42,970 nucleotides of DNA from Pseudomonas endophytica (GTDB lineage: Bacteria > Pseudomonadota > Gammaproteobacteria > Pseudomonadales > Pseudomonadaceae), in contig NZ_LLWH01000162.1 of assembly GCF_001411475.1 (NCBI RefSeq), positions 1-42,970 on the forward strand. Direction: 5' to 3'. A program made the position numbers and the translations under genes. The notes beneath the pieces are model-generated. The model searched no databases and was not told where the DNA came from. It saw only the letters and a program-made list of their open reading frames with translations. Below are positions 29,841 to 38,060 of this stretch, piece after piece (positions within the stretch are counted from its first letter, which is position 1; each line of letters opens with the position of its first letter).

Positions 29841-31360
29841 TAGATAAGTTCCACCGCATGCGCCGGCATGTGCACGCGGCAACGTTGAGCCCCGTTTAGC
29901 TCTAGGCGAGCAGCGATTACCTCGTGCACGGTCGGGGTATGCCAGTGTGGCGAGCCATGGGCGACGTACAGCCAAGCCGGCACGCGGTGGGCAAGGTGGT
30001 CGAACTCCAGCTCGATGCGCAGCAAGTCGAACACCTCCTTGGTACGTCCGCTCGGTGTCCAGGCGAGCGGCGCGGTGCGATGATGGGGATTGATCAAGCG
30101 CAGCGGCTGTCGCAGTTGCAGGTTCAGTGTGCCGGGATGACAATCGGCGACTTCAGGAAAAGAGCGGCTAATCAAGGGCAGCTGGCGGGCCAGTGTGCCA
30201 GTGGCCACACCCAGACCTGAAACGATATGCGCATCCACTGCGAGAGTCTCAGCGATCGACTCTTGCAGCAGTTCGGCGACTGGTTGAATCACGTCAACAT
30301 CAGTGAATTCGTTCATGTTTTTCTTGCCGGTATGCGTGTGCTGACGTTGTCCCTGGCGACTAAACACAATCCGGGTATGGTGTGAAAGCGGCGGCAGCCA
30401 GGGATTGGAAGAGTTGCTGGCCGGATAGATCGCGACCAATGACGCCTTCAGTCCGACGGCCATGTGCACGATGGCAGTATCGACACTCACAACCACTTTG
30501 GCCCGCTGGATTGCACCCCCGACCGCGCGGGGCGTATCCAGTTCGACCAGTGTTCGGACGTTGCAGCGGGCGATGGCGTGCTCGAGCTGCAGTGCCTCAG
30601 CCCGGCTGGCGGGACTGCACAGAATGCCGATATGGTGCTGCGGCCAGGCATCCGCCAAGGCCCGGACCAGCGAGAGCGCTTTGGCGAACCCAAGGCTTTT
30701 ATCAGGTCTGCTGGCATAGGGGTTGATCAGGATATGTGTAATGTTGCTGCCGCCCTGCCGTTCCAGGAGCGGGAGCGGGAGCGGGAGCGGGAGCGGGAGC
30801 GGGAGCGGGAGCGGGAGCGGGAGCGGGACAATATAGTCGCGGTTGATCAGGGTCGCACCAAGGTCGAGCAGGACCCGGGTGTAGCGCTCGACCACGTTGA
30901 GCTGCGCGGTGGCATCACCCAGCTTGCCGCTGACGCAGTGCAAGGCGTCATCCAGCGAGTAGACCCGGGCGGGCTTAAGCAAACGGATGAACAGCATCTC
31001 GATGGGTTGGATACGGCCAACTAGGTGGACAAACACATCGACCGATCCCAGTTCCCGTACCAGTGGGCCCAGCCCGGCCAGCGTAGGTGCGCCATTGACA
31101 GGTATGACCCGGTCGACGCCAAAATCGAGCCTATGCAGGTCGACCAGCTCCGGTACGGTGAGCACAGTGACCCGGGCACCGAGCTTACGCGCTTCGCGAA
31201 AGAAGAATGAGGAAACGATCGCGTCGCCCAGTTTAGCGTCCCAGCGGGGAAGCACGATATGCAGGGGATTGGCAAGGTCGCGAGCTACCAACTCGCGGTC
31301 TACCAAGCAGCGCATCAATAGGCGCGCGATAGCTTTCCGATGGTTTTGAATAATCGACAT
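29840..31360 (-). CDS. GT9 glycosyltransferase fused to a CTP-dependent riboflavin-kinase-like domain
   Basis: This is a 506-residue protein. Residues about 30-345 are a family 9 (heptosyltransferase-like) glycosyltransferase: IVLPRWDAKLGDAIVSSFFF at the start, ILINPYASRPDKSLGF in the middle, and VVVSVDTAIVHMAVGLKASL near the nucleotide-sugar site. Between its two lobes lies a tract of about ten Pro-Leu pairs encoded by a hexanucleotide repeat. Residues about 349-506 look like the archaeal riboflavin kinase RibK (DUF120): HIVSGLGVATGTL near 378, HPGTLNLQLRQPL near 408, and TVHEVIAARLEL near 478 align with the MJ0056-type GEVVSGLG, GTLNLKL and SSEIIEIIAP segments. The fusion is unusual. It points to transfer of a sugar and CTP-dependent phosphorylation in one pathway. 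The gene converges on the plus-strand block. Confidence 0.7.
   Translation of the reverse strand: MSIIQNHRKAIARLLMRCLVDRELVARDLANPLHIVLPRWDAKLGDAIVSSFFFREARKLGARVTVLTVPELVDLHRLDFGVDRVIPVNGAPTLAGLGPLVRELGSVDVFVHLVGRIQPIEMLFIRLLKPARVYSLDDALHCVSGKLGDATAQLNVVERYTRVLLDLGATLINRDYIVPLPLPLPLPLPLPLPLPLPLLERQGGSNITHILINPYASRPDKSLGFAKALSLVRALADAWPQHHIGILCSPASRAEALQLEHAIARCNVRTLVELDTPRAVGGAIQRAKVVVSVDTAIVHMAVGLKASLVAIYPASNSSNPWLPPLSHHTRIVFSRQGQRQHTHTGKKNMNEFTDVDVIQPVAELLQESIAETLAVDAHIVSGLGVATGTLARQLPLISRSFPEVADCHPGTLNLQLRQPLRLINPHHRTAPLAWTPSGRTKEVFDLLRIELEFDHLAHRVPAWLYVAHGSPHWHTPTVHEVIAARLELNGAQRCRVHMPAHAVELI
30766..30828. repeat. hexanucleotide tandem repeat (GGAGCG, ten full units plus GGA)
   Basis: The unit GGAGCG is repeated without interruption from 30766 to 30825, plus GGA. 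It lies inside the GT9-kinase gene and encodes alternating proline and leucine on the minus strand. Slippage would change the tract by whole Pro-Leu pairs without breaking the frame. Confidence 0.95.
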
Positions 31361-31809
31361 CAGCTTTTACTTTCGGGACTAGCTACCGATGGTATCCGTA
31401 GCGCATGGCTACTACCAGGCGTTGGCCTAAGGAGGAATTTGGAACAATAGAACAGCAAGATGTACTCAATCGCCGGCTACTCGAAAAGCATAGGTTCCAC
31501 TTCAAAAGTGTAAAACGCATGATGCTTGGTGAATGTAGCCCTGGTTTTCAGTCAAGATTTTTGCGGGCACCACTGAGGAAGTCCAGCAGCGGTTAGGTTT
31601 AGGCATAGACGCAACTCAATCGTCTCGATCTGTTACCGTATCTTTCCTAAAGGGCAGCGATAGAGGCATTGCTCGCAAGCAAAGACTGGCTAGGGACACG
31701 GCTTCGCTTGAGTGTCGGCGGCCTTGTATGAGCCCATATCTCGGACTGCACTGCGAAATATCCCATAGATTAACCTCACGCCAAGCTGCAGATTGCAAAT
31801 ATCCAACAT
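31361..31809. other. intergenic region
   Basis: I see no convincing gene here. Short frames at 31405-31596 (+) and 31616-31798 (-) have no recognisable motif. Near the start of the GT9-kinase gene there is an imperfect inverted repeat, GCTACCGAT (31382-31390) against ATCCGTAGC (31394-31402), which could be an operator or leader hairpin. The region also marks the return from high to moderate GC and may be a junction between two acquired blocks. Confidence 0.4.
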
Positions 31810-34350
31810 CTACTCAAAATCCTTATCAAAATACGCGCCGCAGCTGGGACAGATCACATTCGTCACTTGATCAGCGATAGTGGTGTGGTACGTCCAGACG
31901 GTGCCGTTTTTGAAAAGAGGCGTAGGGCAGGAGTAGCAGTGGGTTCTGGTCGTCCACACACCACAGTGTCTGCAGTCCAGCAACCATCGCATCGCACCAC
32001 TCTTGGTGCGCTTCGCTTTGATTGATTGATTGTCGTGGCGCTCGCCACAGCCGATGCAGAAGCTTCGGGATTCCCAGATGGTGTCATCCTGATCCGAGCT
32101 CAGTTGCCTCGGCGCAGGGAATGAGCTCTGGAATGCCAAGGCGAGCAGGCGTTTGAGGTGTTGAGTGGATTGGGCGCCGGAGGAGGTGACGCCTGCTTGT
32201 ATCCAGCCCTGGCGGTGAGCGTTCGTTCTGCTGTAATCGCTATGAGCGCCCCATTCGAGTGGTGATTTGGCCGGACGTACGGTGAGCCCGCAGGGCTGGA
32301 GAATGAAGACCTTGGCATTCTCCAGCGCCTGGTCGTAGCCCTTAATGAGTATCAGCTCATCGAGCATCTGGGTAAGCTCGCCCTTCCTCCATTTGCTTCT
32401 AAACTTAGCGTCCATCACAAGCCCGATACGCCGTCCTTTGGGTGGGTTGTAACGTGTCGACTGTTCGTCTTCGGTGTGGGTGATGTCGAGGACGAAATCA
32501 GGCCTGCGGCCCGACAACATTTCTGCTTGGCAGGTGAGAGATGCACTGATTTTCAAATCATGGCGCAAGCATTCAAACCTGACGTTATTTGATCGTGCCA
32601 GCGTGCTGGTAATGAGCTTTTCTTCCCATCCGATTTCAGGCTCGAAGCGAAAGTCGTGGATCAGCAGCGTGAGTATTTTGATGAGGCACCATTTTTCATA
32701 GATTTCACTCGCATGCAGTATTCCGATGTTATTGATTTCGTCCAGCTTGGACAGGTCTAGCCCACCTCGATTAATCAGCTGACGGATTTTATTGAATGCC
32801 GATACGCATGCGGAGTAGTCCGGGTTGGACACGAGCCGCATTCCGAGCGGAAAACTCGAACTCGGTGCGACCCCGAATTTTGCCAAGCTGGCATCTGTCG
32901 CTTGCAGCAGCCCAGCCTCTCGGGCTATTTCCTGTATAGAGGATGCAATGGCTATCCTCTTCTCGGACGAGCGCTTCGCTCGTCGCTGGGCAATGGCTGC
33001 CTCACGCTTTAGTTCGCGCAGTTCATTGGTCGAGAGCGCAACCTGCCAATCTTTGACCTCGAGGTATTTGCGCTTCGCAGCCCGGTTTTCGAGCGCATGG
33101 GTTTGTGCCCAAATTCCGTGCACCGAAATGAACTTGAGTTCGCGATATCGTTTCCCACTAGAGGTAATCTTCACAGAAGTTTGCGCGCAGCCTGCCAGTG
33201 TCAGGTCTTTGCAGAAGTGATGAGCTGCAAGGATCAGCTCGAACACATCCTCAGGCAATACCACAACTCTATAATCGATCTCTGCGTCGCCGGAAGCCTG
33301 TTGGCCGTCCTGACGCTCGTAGAAAAAAGCACATTTGTCTCCGTACCTTTTGCCCAAGCGAATCGGGAAACGAGCTATTTGGTCGGGATATTCTGTAGAC
33401 GGCCCGGTGAAGCATGTAAGTGCTTCGAGCCGACGCGCAATGTCTTGCGTCTGATGATCAAAAACTTCGGGATCGACAGCACGCGATTTTATTGCGCTGT
33501 CACGCGAGGCACGCTCGGCCTCCTGTGAGGTCAGTCGACGCAGGAAGTCAGTCTGCAAAGTGGCTGCGGACATATAAGCAGCGGCCACCTTGAGGGCCAC
33601 CGCTAGCATATGACGCACGTACCGATTCTCGGGAATATCTGCTGACTCGTTGAACACCCGACCTGTAAAGTATCGAGCCGCAGGATTGCGTAAGTACTCA
33701 TGAAAAGTAGCTGCGTTTGGCCGCAACTTCGCGATCGACTGCGGCGCCTGCCCTTCTCGAATATCGACTGCGGGAGATGCCAGCACTCTGTTGGAGGCAG
33801 CGTTCAACGCTTTCAACGCGACAGCCAACTCGGCACCTGACCCAGGACCTTGGCCTGAGGCAGTAGCTGCGGCGGCATCGTTCATGATCATCCAGAGAAG
33901 ATCACCTCGAAAGTCGTTGATGTAGGCCTGGATGTCGGCGCGACCGAAACTCGAGAGTCTGTTCTCAATCCGCAGCCTCAAATTGCCGAGCCGAATGAAA
34001 TAAGCGCCCGCACTACGATGAAGCTCGCTGAAGTGACGTTTGTTCAGCGGATCCCAACCGTCGTGCTGCAACCACCACTGGCCGCAGCCCTGCTGATCGG
34101 CAATGCGCAACATGGGGGTTTCTTCACCGGATGCACTGACGAAAACAGGGATTGTATTGTCGAGGGCGGACTCAAGGCGTATGCCGAGCCAGGGATGGAA
34201 ATCGTTGAAGACGGTGCTCTCAACAGATAACTCGCCGCTGGCATCCCGCTCTATCTCCAGCGCGTGAGGTGCCGCCTTAATGTCCCGCGCAACGCCTTCC
34301 GATTGCCAGTTAATCATTAGGTATCGCACTTCGATTTGCAGTGACATCAA
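31810..34350 (-). CDS. DUF2357-type nuclease subunit of a McrBC-like system
   Basis: This 846-residue protein has an N-terminal beta-rich region (about 1-130), a DUF2357-like helical middle (about 130-420, including SADIPENRYVRHMLAVALK) and a PD-(D/E)xK nuclease core near 610-660: RRPDFVLDI, then GLVMDAKFRSKW. It ends with four cysteine pairs (CIGCG, CRHCG, CYSC, CPSCG) that form one or two zinc ribbons. In McrBC systems the C-type partner supplies the nuclease and is fed by the B-type GTPase, encoded directly upstream here with a four-base overlap. The zinc ribbons may help nucleic-acid recognition. It is longer than E. coli McrC (about 350 residues). Confidence 0.8.
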   Translation of the reverse strand: MMSLQIEVRYLMINWQSEGVARDIKAAPHALEIERDASGELSVESTVFNDFHPWLGIRLESALDNTIPVFVSASGEETPMLRIADQQGCGQWWLQHDGWDPLNKRHFSELHRSAGAYFIRLGNLRLRIENRLSSFGRADIQAYINDFRGDLLWMIMNDAAAATASGQGPGSGAELAVALKALNAASNRVLASPAVDIREGQAPQSIAKLRPNAATFHEYLRNPAARYFTGRVFNESADIPENRYVRHMLAVALKVAAAYMSAATLQTDFLRRLTSQEAERASRDSAIKSRAVDPEVFDHQTQDIARRLEALTCFTGPSTEYPDQIARFPIRLGKRYGDKCAFFYERQDGQQASGDAEIDYRVVVLPEDVFELILAAHHFCKDLTLAGCAQTSVKITSSGKRYRELKFISVHGIWAQTHALENRAAKRKYLEVKDWQVALSTNELRELKREAAIAQRRAKRSSEKRIAIASSIQEIAREAGLLQATDASLAKFGVAPSSSFPLGMRLVSNPDYSACVSAFNKIRQLINRGGLDLSKLDEINNIGILHASEIYEKWCLIKILTLLIHDFRFEPEIGWEEKLITSTLARSNNVRFECLRHDLKISASLTCQAEMLSGRRPDFVLDITHTEDEQSTRYNPPKGRRIGLVMDAKFRSKWRKGELTQMLDELILIKGYDQALENAKVFILQPCGLTVRPAKSPLEWGAHSDYSRTNAHRQGWIQAGVTSSGAQSTQHLKRLLALAFQSSFPAPRQLSSDQDDTIWESRSFCIGCGERHDNQSIKAKRTKSGAMRWLLDCRHCGVWTTRTHCYSCPTPLFKNGTVWTYHTTIADQVTNVICPSCGAYFDKDFE

Positions 34351-36494
34351 CGGGTCCAGAAATTCGCGATGCCGTTGTTACTCTCAGAGCGCGAAATCAG
34401 CTCATCCAGAGACTCGACCGCTGACTCGGTCACTTGGCTTCGGTCAAGCTGTACCAATGTTTGAGCCAATGAGTCGCGCAATCCGATCAGTAAATCACGT
34501 CGCTTCTGCCCGTTGGATGAGGCCTTTTCGACATCCAGGATAATTTTGGGCAGAATTTTGTGCACAACGACATTGTTCAACGCGGCTATTGTCCCGATGC
34601 CCGCTTCGGCTGCCTTCAGGATGTAATTCAGCGACTGCCTGATAGCGCGCATACCAAACTCAATGCCAAGCGGATCGAGATAGTCTCGTGACAGGGAAAT
34701 CAGCAGTTTTACCTGAGCATCGGATTGATCAAATGCCGGATACTCAGCGCGCGAACCGATATCAGTGCTCAAGATATTCATAGGCAGCTGCAGATCGAGA
34801 TCGAACGCCTGCAGCTCACTCTCGACTTCATCCCAGTCCATCAATACGGGATTGCGAAAGCGCATGACGTGGGCACGATCAAGAATTTTAGGTGAGAGAT
34901 AGTGGGTGGTCTCGTCCACGTTGATTGCCCCGATGATCCAGACGTTCTCCGGAAAACGGAAACCGGCAGGTATATCGATCATGCCCGATAGCGAGCGCCT
35001 GATCTTCGCGTGGTAGTTGAGTAGGGTGTCTGCCTCCTGAAAGCCCGCCAGCCTGCGAAGCTCGAGGTTCGCCTGATCATTCATCAATATCTCGCAAAAC
35101 GAGGCATCGTCTCCAAGGCCGGCGCGTTTTCTGGCCTCTTCCTCGAGCGTGAGGAAAATTTTGTTATCGACAATTGCCTGCCGTTCTTCAGTTGAAGAAT
35201 AAAGATGTATCCAAGGCGCCTGACTCCTCGTTTCCAGCAAACTCAGAAAATCGGCAAAATAATATTCCACCCGCGCGAGGTTCATTTCGTCTAGGCAGAT
35301 GAAGTGAGGTATTTGCGGCTCACGCGCCGCCTCCAGCAATGCCAGTAAAAACTGCGATGGGTGATAACGCCGTTCAATCGGGTTGTAGTAGCCAAGCAGG
35401 TCGTCCGACCCAGTCCAGTTGGGCTTTACGGGTACAACGGTGCAACGCCCCCCTACAGCCTGCGCAAACGACTTCACTAGGCTGGTCTTGCCCGAGCCTG
35501 AATCCCCCGCCAGAACAATTAAGTCATTAGTGCGTAGTAGGGTTATGAAGTCGAGCAACTGAGCACGAGTAAATAGAACACCCTTGCGCCATAGGAAAGC
35601 TTGGATGTACGAAGCAAGCCGCTCAAGACTGCCTTCAAGCTCTTTGCCGAAGTGATAGCCGTTGCGTGCATCAAATGTCGTTTGAGAGGGCAGCACTTTC
35701 TCTATGTCAGCCCTGTCCACAAGATTGAGTGCGACCATACGCTCGCCTCTTTCACGGAAAAAGGATTCCAGCTCTCCAAACTTGTTCTGCAAGGTAGACG
35801 TCCTCTGTGCAAACTCTGCTTCTAACGCTGCGATGCGGTCAGTACGCTGACCGATCTCGACCTCGATGCGCCTGTATTCATCATCAAGTACTGCTTTTCT
35901 ATCGACGGTTGCCTCGACCTCCTCGCGCATAGCCTGAAGTTTCTCCCCGGCTTGTGCGGTCTCTCTTCGCACTAGGTCTTCCACGGCATCGCGCACCTTG
36001 GTAACAATAAAAGGCAACGGTGCTGATTGGATATCCTGAATATGCCACCAACTTTCGGGTATGTGGCTTAGGGGCTCTAGGGTGTTAGGGCGGACCATGC
36101 AGGCTAATGGGTCAGCGCGGCTTGTTCGCTCGATCAACGGCGAAAGATCCAACTCGGCGACAGCGAAGCCATCCACCTGCCCCGTTTTCAGATAAGTGCG
36201 CAGTTCTGACGGGGGCACGAAAACAGACATACTCGCGCCTGGACTGGCAACTGCCGAAGGAAGTCTGTTGCCTGAGTCGGGATGATGTAATTCGTTAAGA
36301 AATCCGAAGTTTTTTCCTTCAGCGCGAGATACACGACCTATTACTCGTAGAGTCGAAGAGCTTTTCTGCTGCCATCTCTGCGCAAGGTGGGTACGTAAGT
36401 CCTCGTCTGACCAATCTAATGTGGGTACAAACTCAGTATGGCCTCCTTCGTCGTTGCCGCTCATACCACTGTGATGCGTTTCATCAATCGCCAC
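34347..36494 (-). CDS. McrB-like AAA+ GTPase with cold-shock-like domain and coiled coil
   Basis: This is a 715-residue protein. Residues about 48-115 (LRVIGRVSRAEGKNFGFLNE, then SVFVPPSELRTYL and DGFAVAEL) look like a cold-shock/OB fold that would bind single-stranded RNA or DNA. Residues about 165-250 are a coiled coil. The AAA+ core has Walker A GDSGSGKT at 331-338, Walker B FICLDEMN at 398-405 and the McrB-type sensor INVDETT at 524-530. The McrB family usually hydrolyses GTP. The cold-shock domain, coiled coil and McrB core with a DUF2357 nuclease partner match the described CoCoNuT type IV systems, which are predicted to act on RNA. The start is ATG at 36494; other early ATGs are possible. 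Confidence 0.78.
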   Translation of the reverse strand: MAIDETHHSGMSGNDEGGHTEFVPTLDWSDEDLRTHLAQRWQQKSSSTLRVIGRVSRAEGKNFGFLNELHHPDSGNRLPSAVASPGASMSVFVPPSELRTYLKTGQVDGFAVAELDLSPLIERTSRADPLACMVRPNTLEPLSHIPESWWHIQDIQSAPLPFIVTKVRDAVEDLVRRETAQAGEKLQAMREEVEATVDRKAVLDDEYRRIEVEIGQRTDRIAALEAEFAQRTSTLQNKFGELESFFRERGERMVALNLVDRADIEKVLPSQTTFDARNGYHFGKELEGSLERLASYIQAFLWRKGVLFTRAQLLDFITLLRTNDLIVLAGDSGSGKTSLVKSFAQAVGGRCTVVPVKPNWTGSDDLLGYYNPIERRYHPSQFLLALLEAAREPQIPHFICLDEMNLARVEYYFADFLSLLETRSQAPWIHLYSSTEERQAIVDNKIFLTLEEEARKRAGLGDDASFCEILMNDQANLELRRLAGFQEADTLLNYHAKIRRSLSGMIDIPAGFRFPENVWIIGAINVDETTHYLSPKILDRAHVMRFRNPVLMDWDEVESELQAFDLDLQLPMNILSTDIGSRAEYPAFDQSDAQVKLLISLSRDYLDPLGIEFGMRAIRQSLNYILKAAEAGIGTIAALNNVVVHKILPKIILDVEKASSNGQKRRDLLIGLRDSLAQTLVQLDRSQVTESAVESLDELISRSESNNGIANFWTR

Positions 36495-36768
36495 GTGCTT
36501 TCCTGCTCACAACGCTAAATTTAAGCTCAGCATGAGCTTGACGCCCGGATCATGCCAGCGAATCAGAAGCACGTGTATTTATCATGGAATGATAATGTTT
36601 GGGCTTACGGCAAGCCGAGTAGCTACGCTGTCGGACATCAAATGCCACAAATTTGCCACACTCGCCCCACTAATCAGGGCGAAAACTCGCTAACCCCAGC
36701 TAACACAACCCGTTGATTTCCCAGCTAATCCCCGCTAACGTATTGATTCTAAACGCCGACTTTTAGGA
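36495..36768. other. island end: non-coding region left of the attachment site
   Basis: No gene is present here. The left part presumably contains the promoter of the McrB-like gene. A six-pair hairpin, TCGCCC/GGGCGA, lies near 36662-36682 around CACTAATCA. Two copies of GCCACA lie near 36643-36659. The paired GCTAA repeats next to the tRNA fragment are listed separately. Confidence 0.5.
36689..36739 (+). repeat. two pairs of GCTAA(C/T) repeats, putative integrase arm sites
   Basis: GCTAAC or GCTAAT begins at 36689, 36699, 36724 and 36734. Each pair is spaced exactly ten bases, one helical turn, and the pairs are 35 bases apart. They lie 30-80 bases from the tRNA fragment, where tyrosine integrases usually have arm-type sites. 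Confidence 0.6.
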
Positions 36769-36813
36769 CTCCGAAGGCAGGGGTCGTGGGTTCGAATCCC
36801 GCCTGGTGCACCA
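36769..36813 (+). other. attachment site: 3' part of tRNA-Arg(CCG)
   Basis: The 45 bases from CTCCGAAGGCAG to GGTGCACCA are the anticodon loop (CTCCGAA, anticodon CCG), the 3' side of the anticodon stem, the T arm (GGGTTCGAATCCC) and the acceptor end with encoded CCA of a tRNA-Arg. The 5' half is absent: the bases before it do not form a D arm or an anticodon stem. This is the duplicated tRNA end left when an element integrates. Its orientation puts the intact tRNA, and usually the integrase, at the far left end beyond the window. Confidence 0.85.
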
Positions 36814-36820
36814 TCTTCTT

Positions 36821-36839
36821 TCCCTTGTGTCACAAGGGA
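36821..36839 (+). terminator. hairpin after the tRNA fragment
   Basis: TCCCTTGTG (36821-36829) pairs perfectly with CACAAGGGA (36831-36839) around one base. It is probably the former transcription end of the tRNA gene, although the T-run that follows is weak. Confidence 0.4.
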
Positions 36840-36943
36840 TCCGCGTTTCTGATACGTACCTTTCCCCGCCCTGAACTCCCAGCCCTGAAAGTGCTTTTTT
36901 ACCAAACATTTCCCCTCTTCCTAGGCATTGCAACGTGTGGCCG

Positions 36944-37408
36944 CTAAGTCCGCTCTAAAATCTGCGGACCGGGTCCCTTTTTGCCGAGTTCATCATTGGG
37001 ATTGCGCAGCGGGCAGTCGGCTAGGGAAAGACATCCACAGCCTATGCAGCTGTCCAACTCATTACGCAAACGCGTGAGCCGATGGATGCGCTCATCGAGA
37101 TCTTCTTTCCATTGCGACGACATCTCTTTCCACTGCGCAGCTGTCAGTTTGCTCGCCACGGGGTAGCGGCTAAAGGCCATACGGATTGATTCCAAGGAAA
37201 TACCGGTGCGTTGCGCCACTTTGATGATGGCGATGTAGCGAAGCATGTTCGCCGGGTATCGCCGCTGATTGCCGTCGCTGCGCGAGCTCACGATCAACCC
37301 TTTGGATTCGTAGAAGTGCAGCGTGGAGGCCGCTACTCCGCTGCGCTTAACCACCTCGCCGATCGTCAATGTCCGGTCGGGGCCGACCGTTTTTGATTCT
37401 TTGTCCAT
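36944..37408 (-). CDS. soxR: redox-sensing transcriptional activator SoxR
   Basis: This 154-residue MerR-family protein has its DNA-binding helix-turn-helix at about residues 14-50 ([20 protein letters not shown]), a dimerisation helix, and the SoxR signature [12 protein letters not shown] near 119-130. Those four cysteines hold the redox-active [2Fe-2S] cluster. I chose ATG at 37408 (MDKESKT) rather than the frame start at 37537, because it gives the normal SoxR length and leaves the SoxR box outside the gene. When oxidised by redox-active compounds it activates the divergent operon next to it. Confidence 0.95.
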   Translation of the reverse strand: MDKESKTVGPDRTLTIGEVVKRSGVAASTLHFYESKGLIVSSRSDGNQRRYPANMLRYIAIIKVAQRTGISLESIRMAFSRYPVASKLTAAQWKEMSSQWKEDLDERIHRLTRLRNELDSCIGCGCLSLADCPLRNPNDELGKKGPGPQILERT

Positions 37409-37413
37409 GCCTC

Positions 37414-37444
37414 TTGACCTCAAGTTAACTTGAGGTATTAGGGT
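37414..37444 (+). promoter_or_regulatory. SoxR box and promoter of the efflux operon
   Basis: ACCTCAAGTTAACTTGAGGT at 37417-37436 is a perfect 20-base palindrome matching the known SoxR operator of E. coli soxS. It sits between a -35 TTGACC (37414-37419) and a -10-like TAGGGT (37439-37444) with the 19-base spacer typical of MerR-family promoters. It reads toward the efflux operon and also lies just upstream of soxR, so SoxR may control both. Confidence 0.9.
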
Positions 37445-37574
37445 GTGTCTCGCTGCGTTTGGCAACGCTTTTGAGCAAATAAGTTTGTTCGAAGGCCGTG
37501 CGACGTATGGGGTGGCCCCCATGGCAACGGCCAGCAAGACCCATAGGCGATAGTTTTGAAAGAAAGGCGCTTAC

Positions 37575-38060
37575 ATGAGTGTGCAGAGTTCACTGTGGCT
37601 GTTTCAGTCGGTGTACGCGGTCGGTTTGGCTGCGTGGTTGACGATTGCTGTCATCGATAACGTCAGGGGATTTCGGGAGTTGGTCCACGCGGTGGGCATC
37701 ACGATGTCGATGACGCCTCTACAACGCTCTCCCGTTATCCGTTCGGTGCTGTCGGAACGTGCGGTGACATCCGTCCATTGGCATCGCTTGGCAGTGTTCT
37801 TGCTGTTGGCACTCAAGCTCCTTGCCTGTGTCACCTGCTGGGTCGGTTGTTACCAATTGCTTGTCGGTGGCGACTTAGCGCACGCACGCCCTTGGCTCAA
37901 TATCGCCTTGAGCGCATTCAGTGCCTTGCTGTTTGCCATGCATCTTGCGGGCCTTTGGTTTGCCTATTGGATACGTGAGGACGACCTTCAACGCGGGCAT
38001 TTGGCGCTCTTGATCTGGACCTTAGGCGCCTTCTTTCTGTTCAACGGAGCTTGGGCATGA
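37575..38060 (+). CDS. DUF2165 small integral membrane protein
   Basis: This is a 161-residue protein with about four hydrophobic segments (near residues 10-30, 70-95, 108-130 and 138-160), matching the DUF2165 family of small inner-membrane proteins. GAAAGG lies near the start. Its stop overlaps the start of the adaptor gene (ATGA). A small membrane protein ahead of the pump genes parallels mexG of mexGHI-opmD in P. aeruginosa, although mexG belongs to a different family. Its exact role is unknown; it may assist pump assembly or redox sensing (inference). Confidence 0.8.
   Translation: MSVQSSLWLFQSVYAVGLAAWLTIAVIDNVRGFRELVHAVGITMSMTPLQRSPVIRSVLSERAVTSVHWHRLAVFLLLALKLLACVTCWVGCYQLLVGGDLAHARPWLNIALSAFSALLFAMHLAGLWFAYWIREDDLQRGHLALLIWTLGAFFLFNGAWA

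Noticed and set aside
30766..30828. Possible CRISPR array
   Set aside because: It is a contiguous six-base tandem repeat without spacers.
31405..31798. Two short frames (63 and 60 codons) in the gap before the McrBC-like pair
   Set aside because: They have no motif, and their composition looks non-coding. A GGAGG at about 31432 lies inside the first frame rather than before its start.
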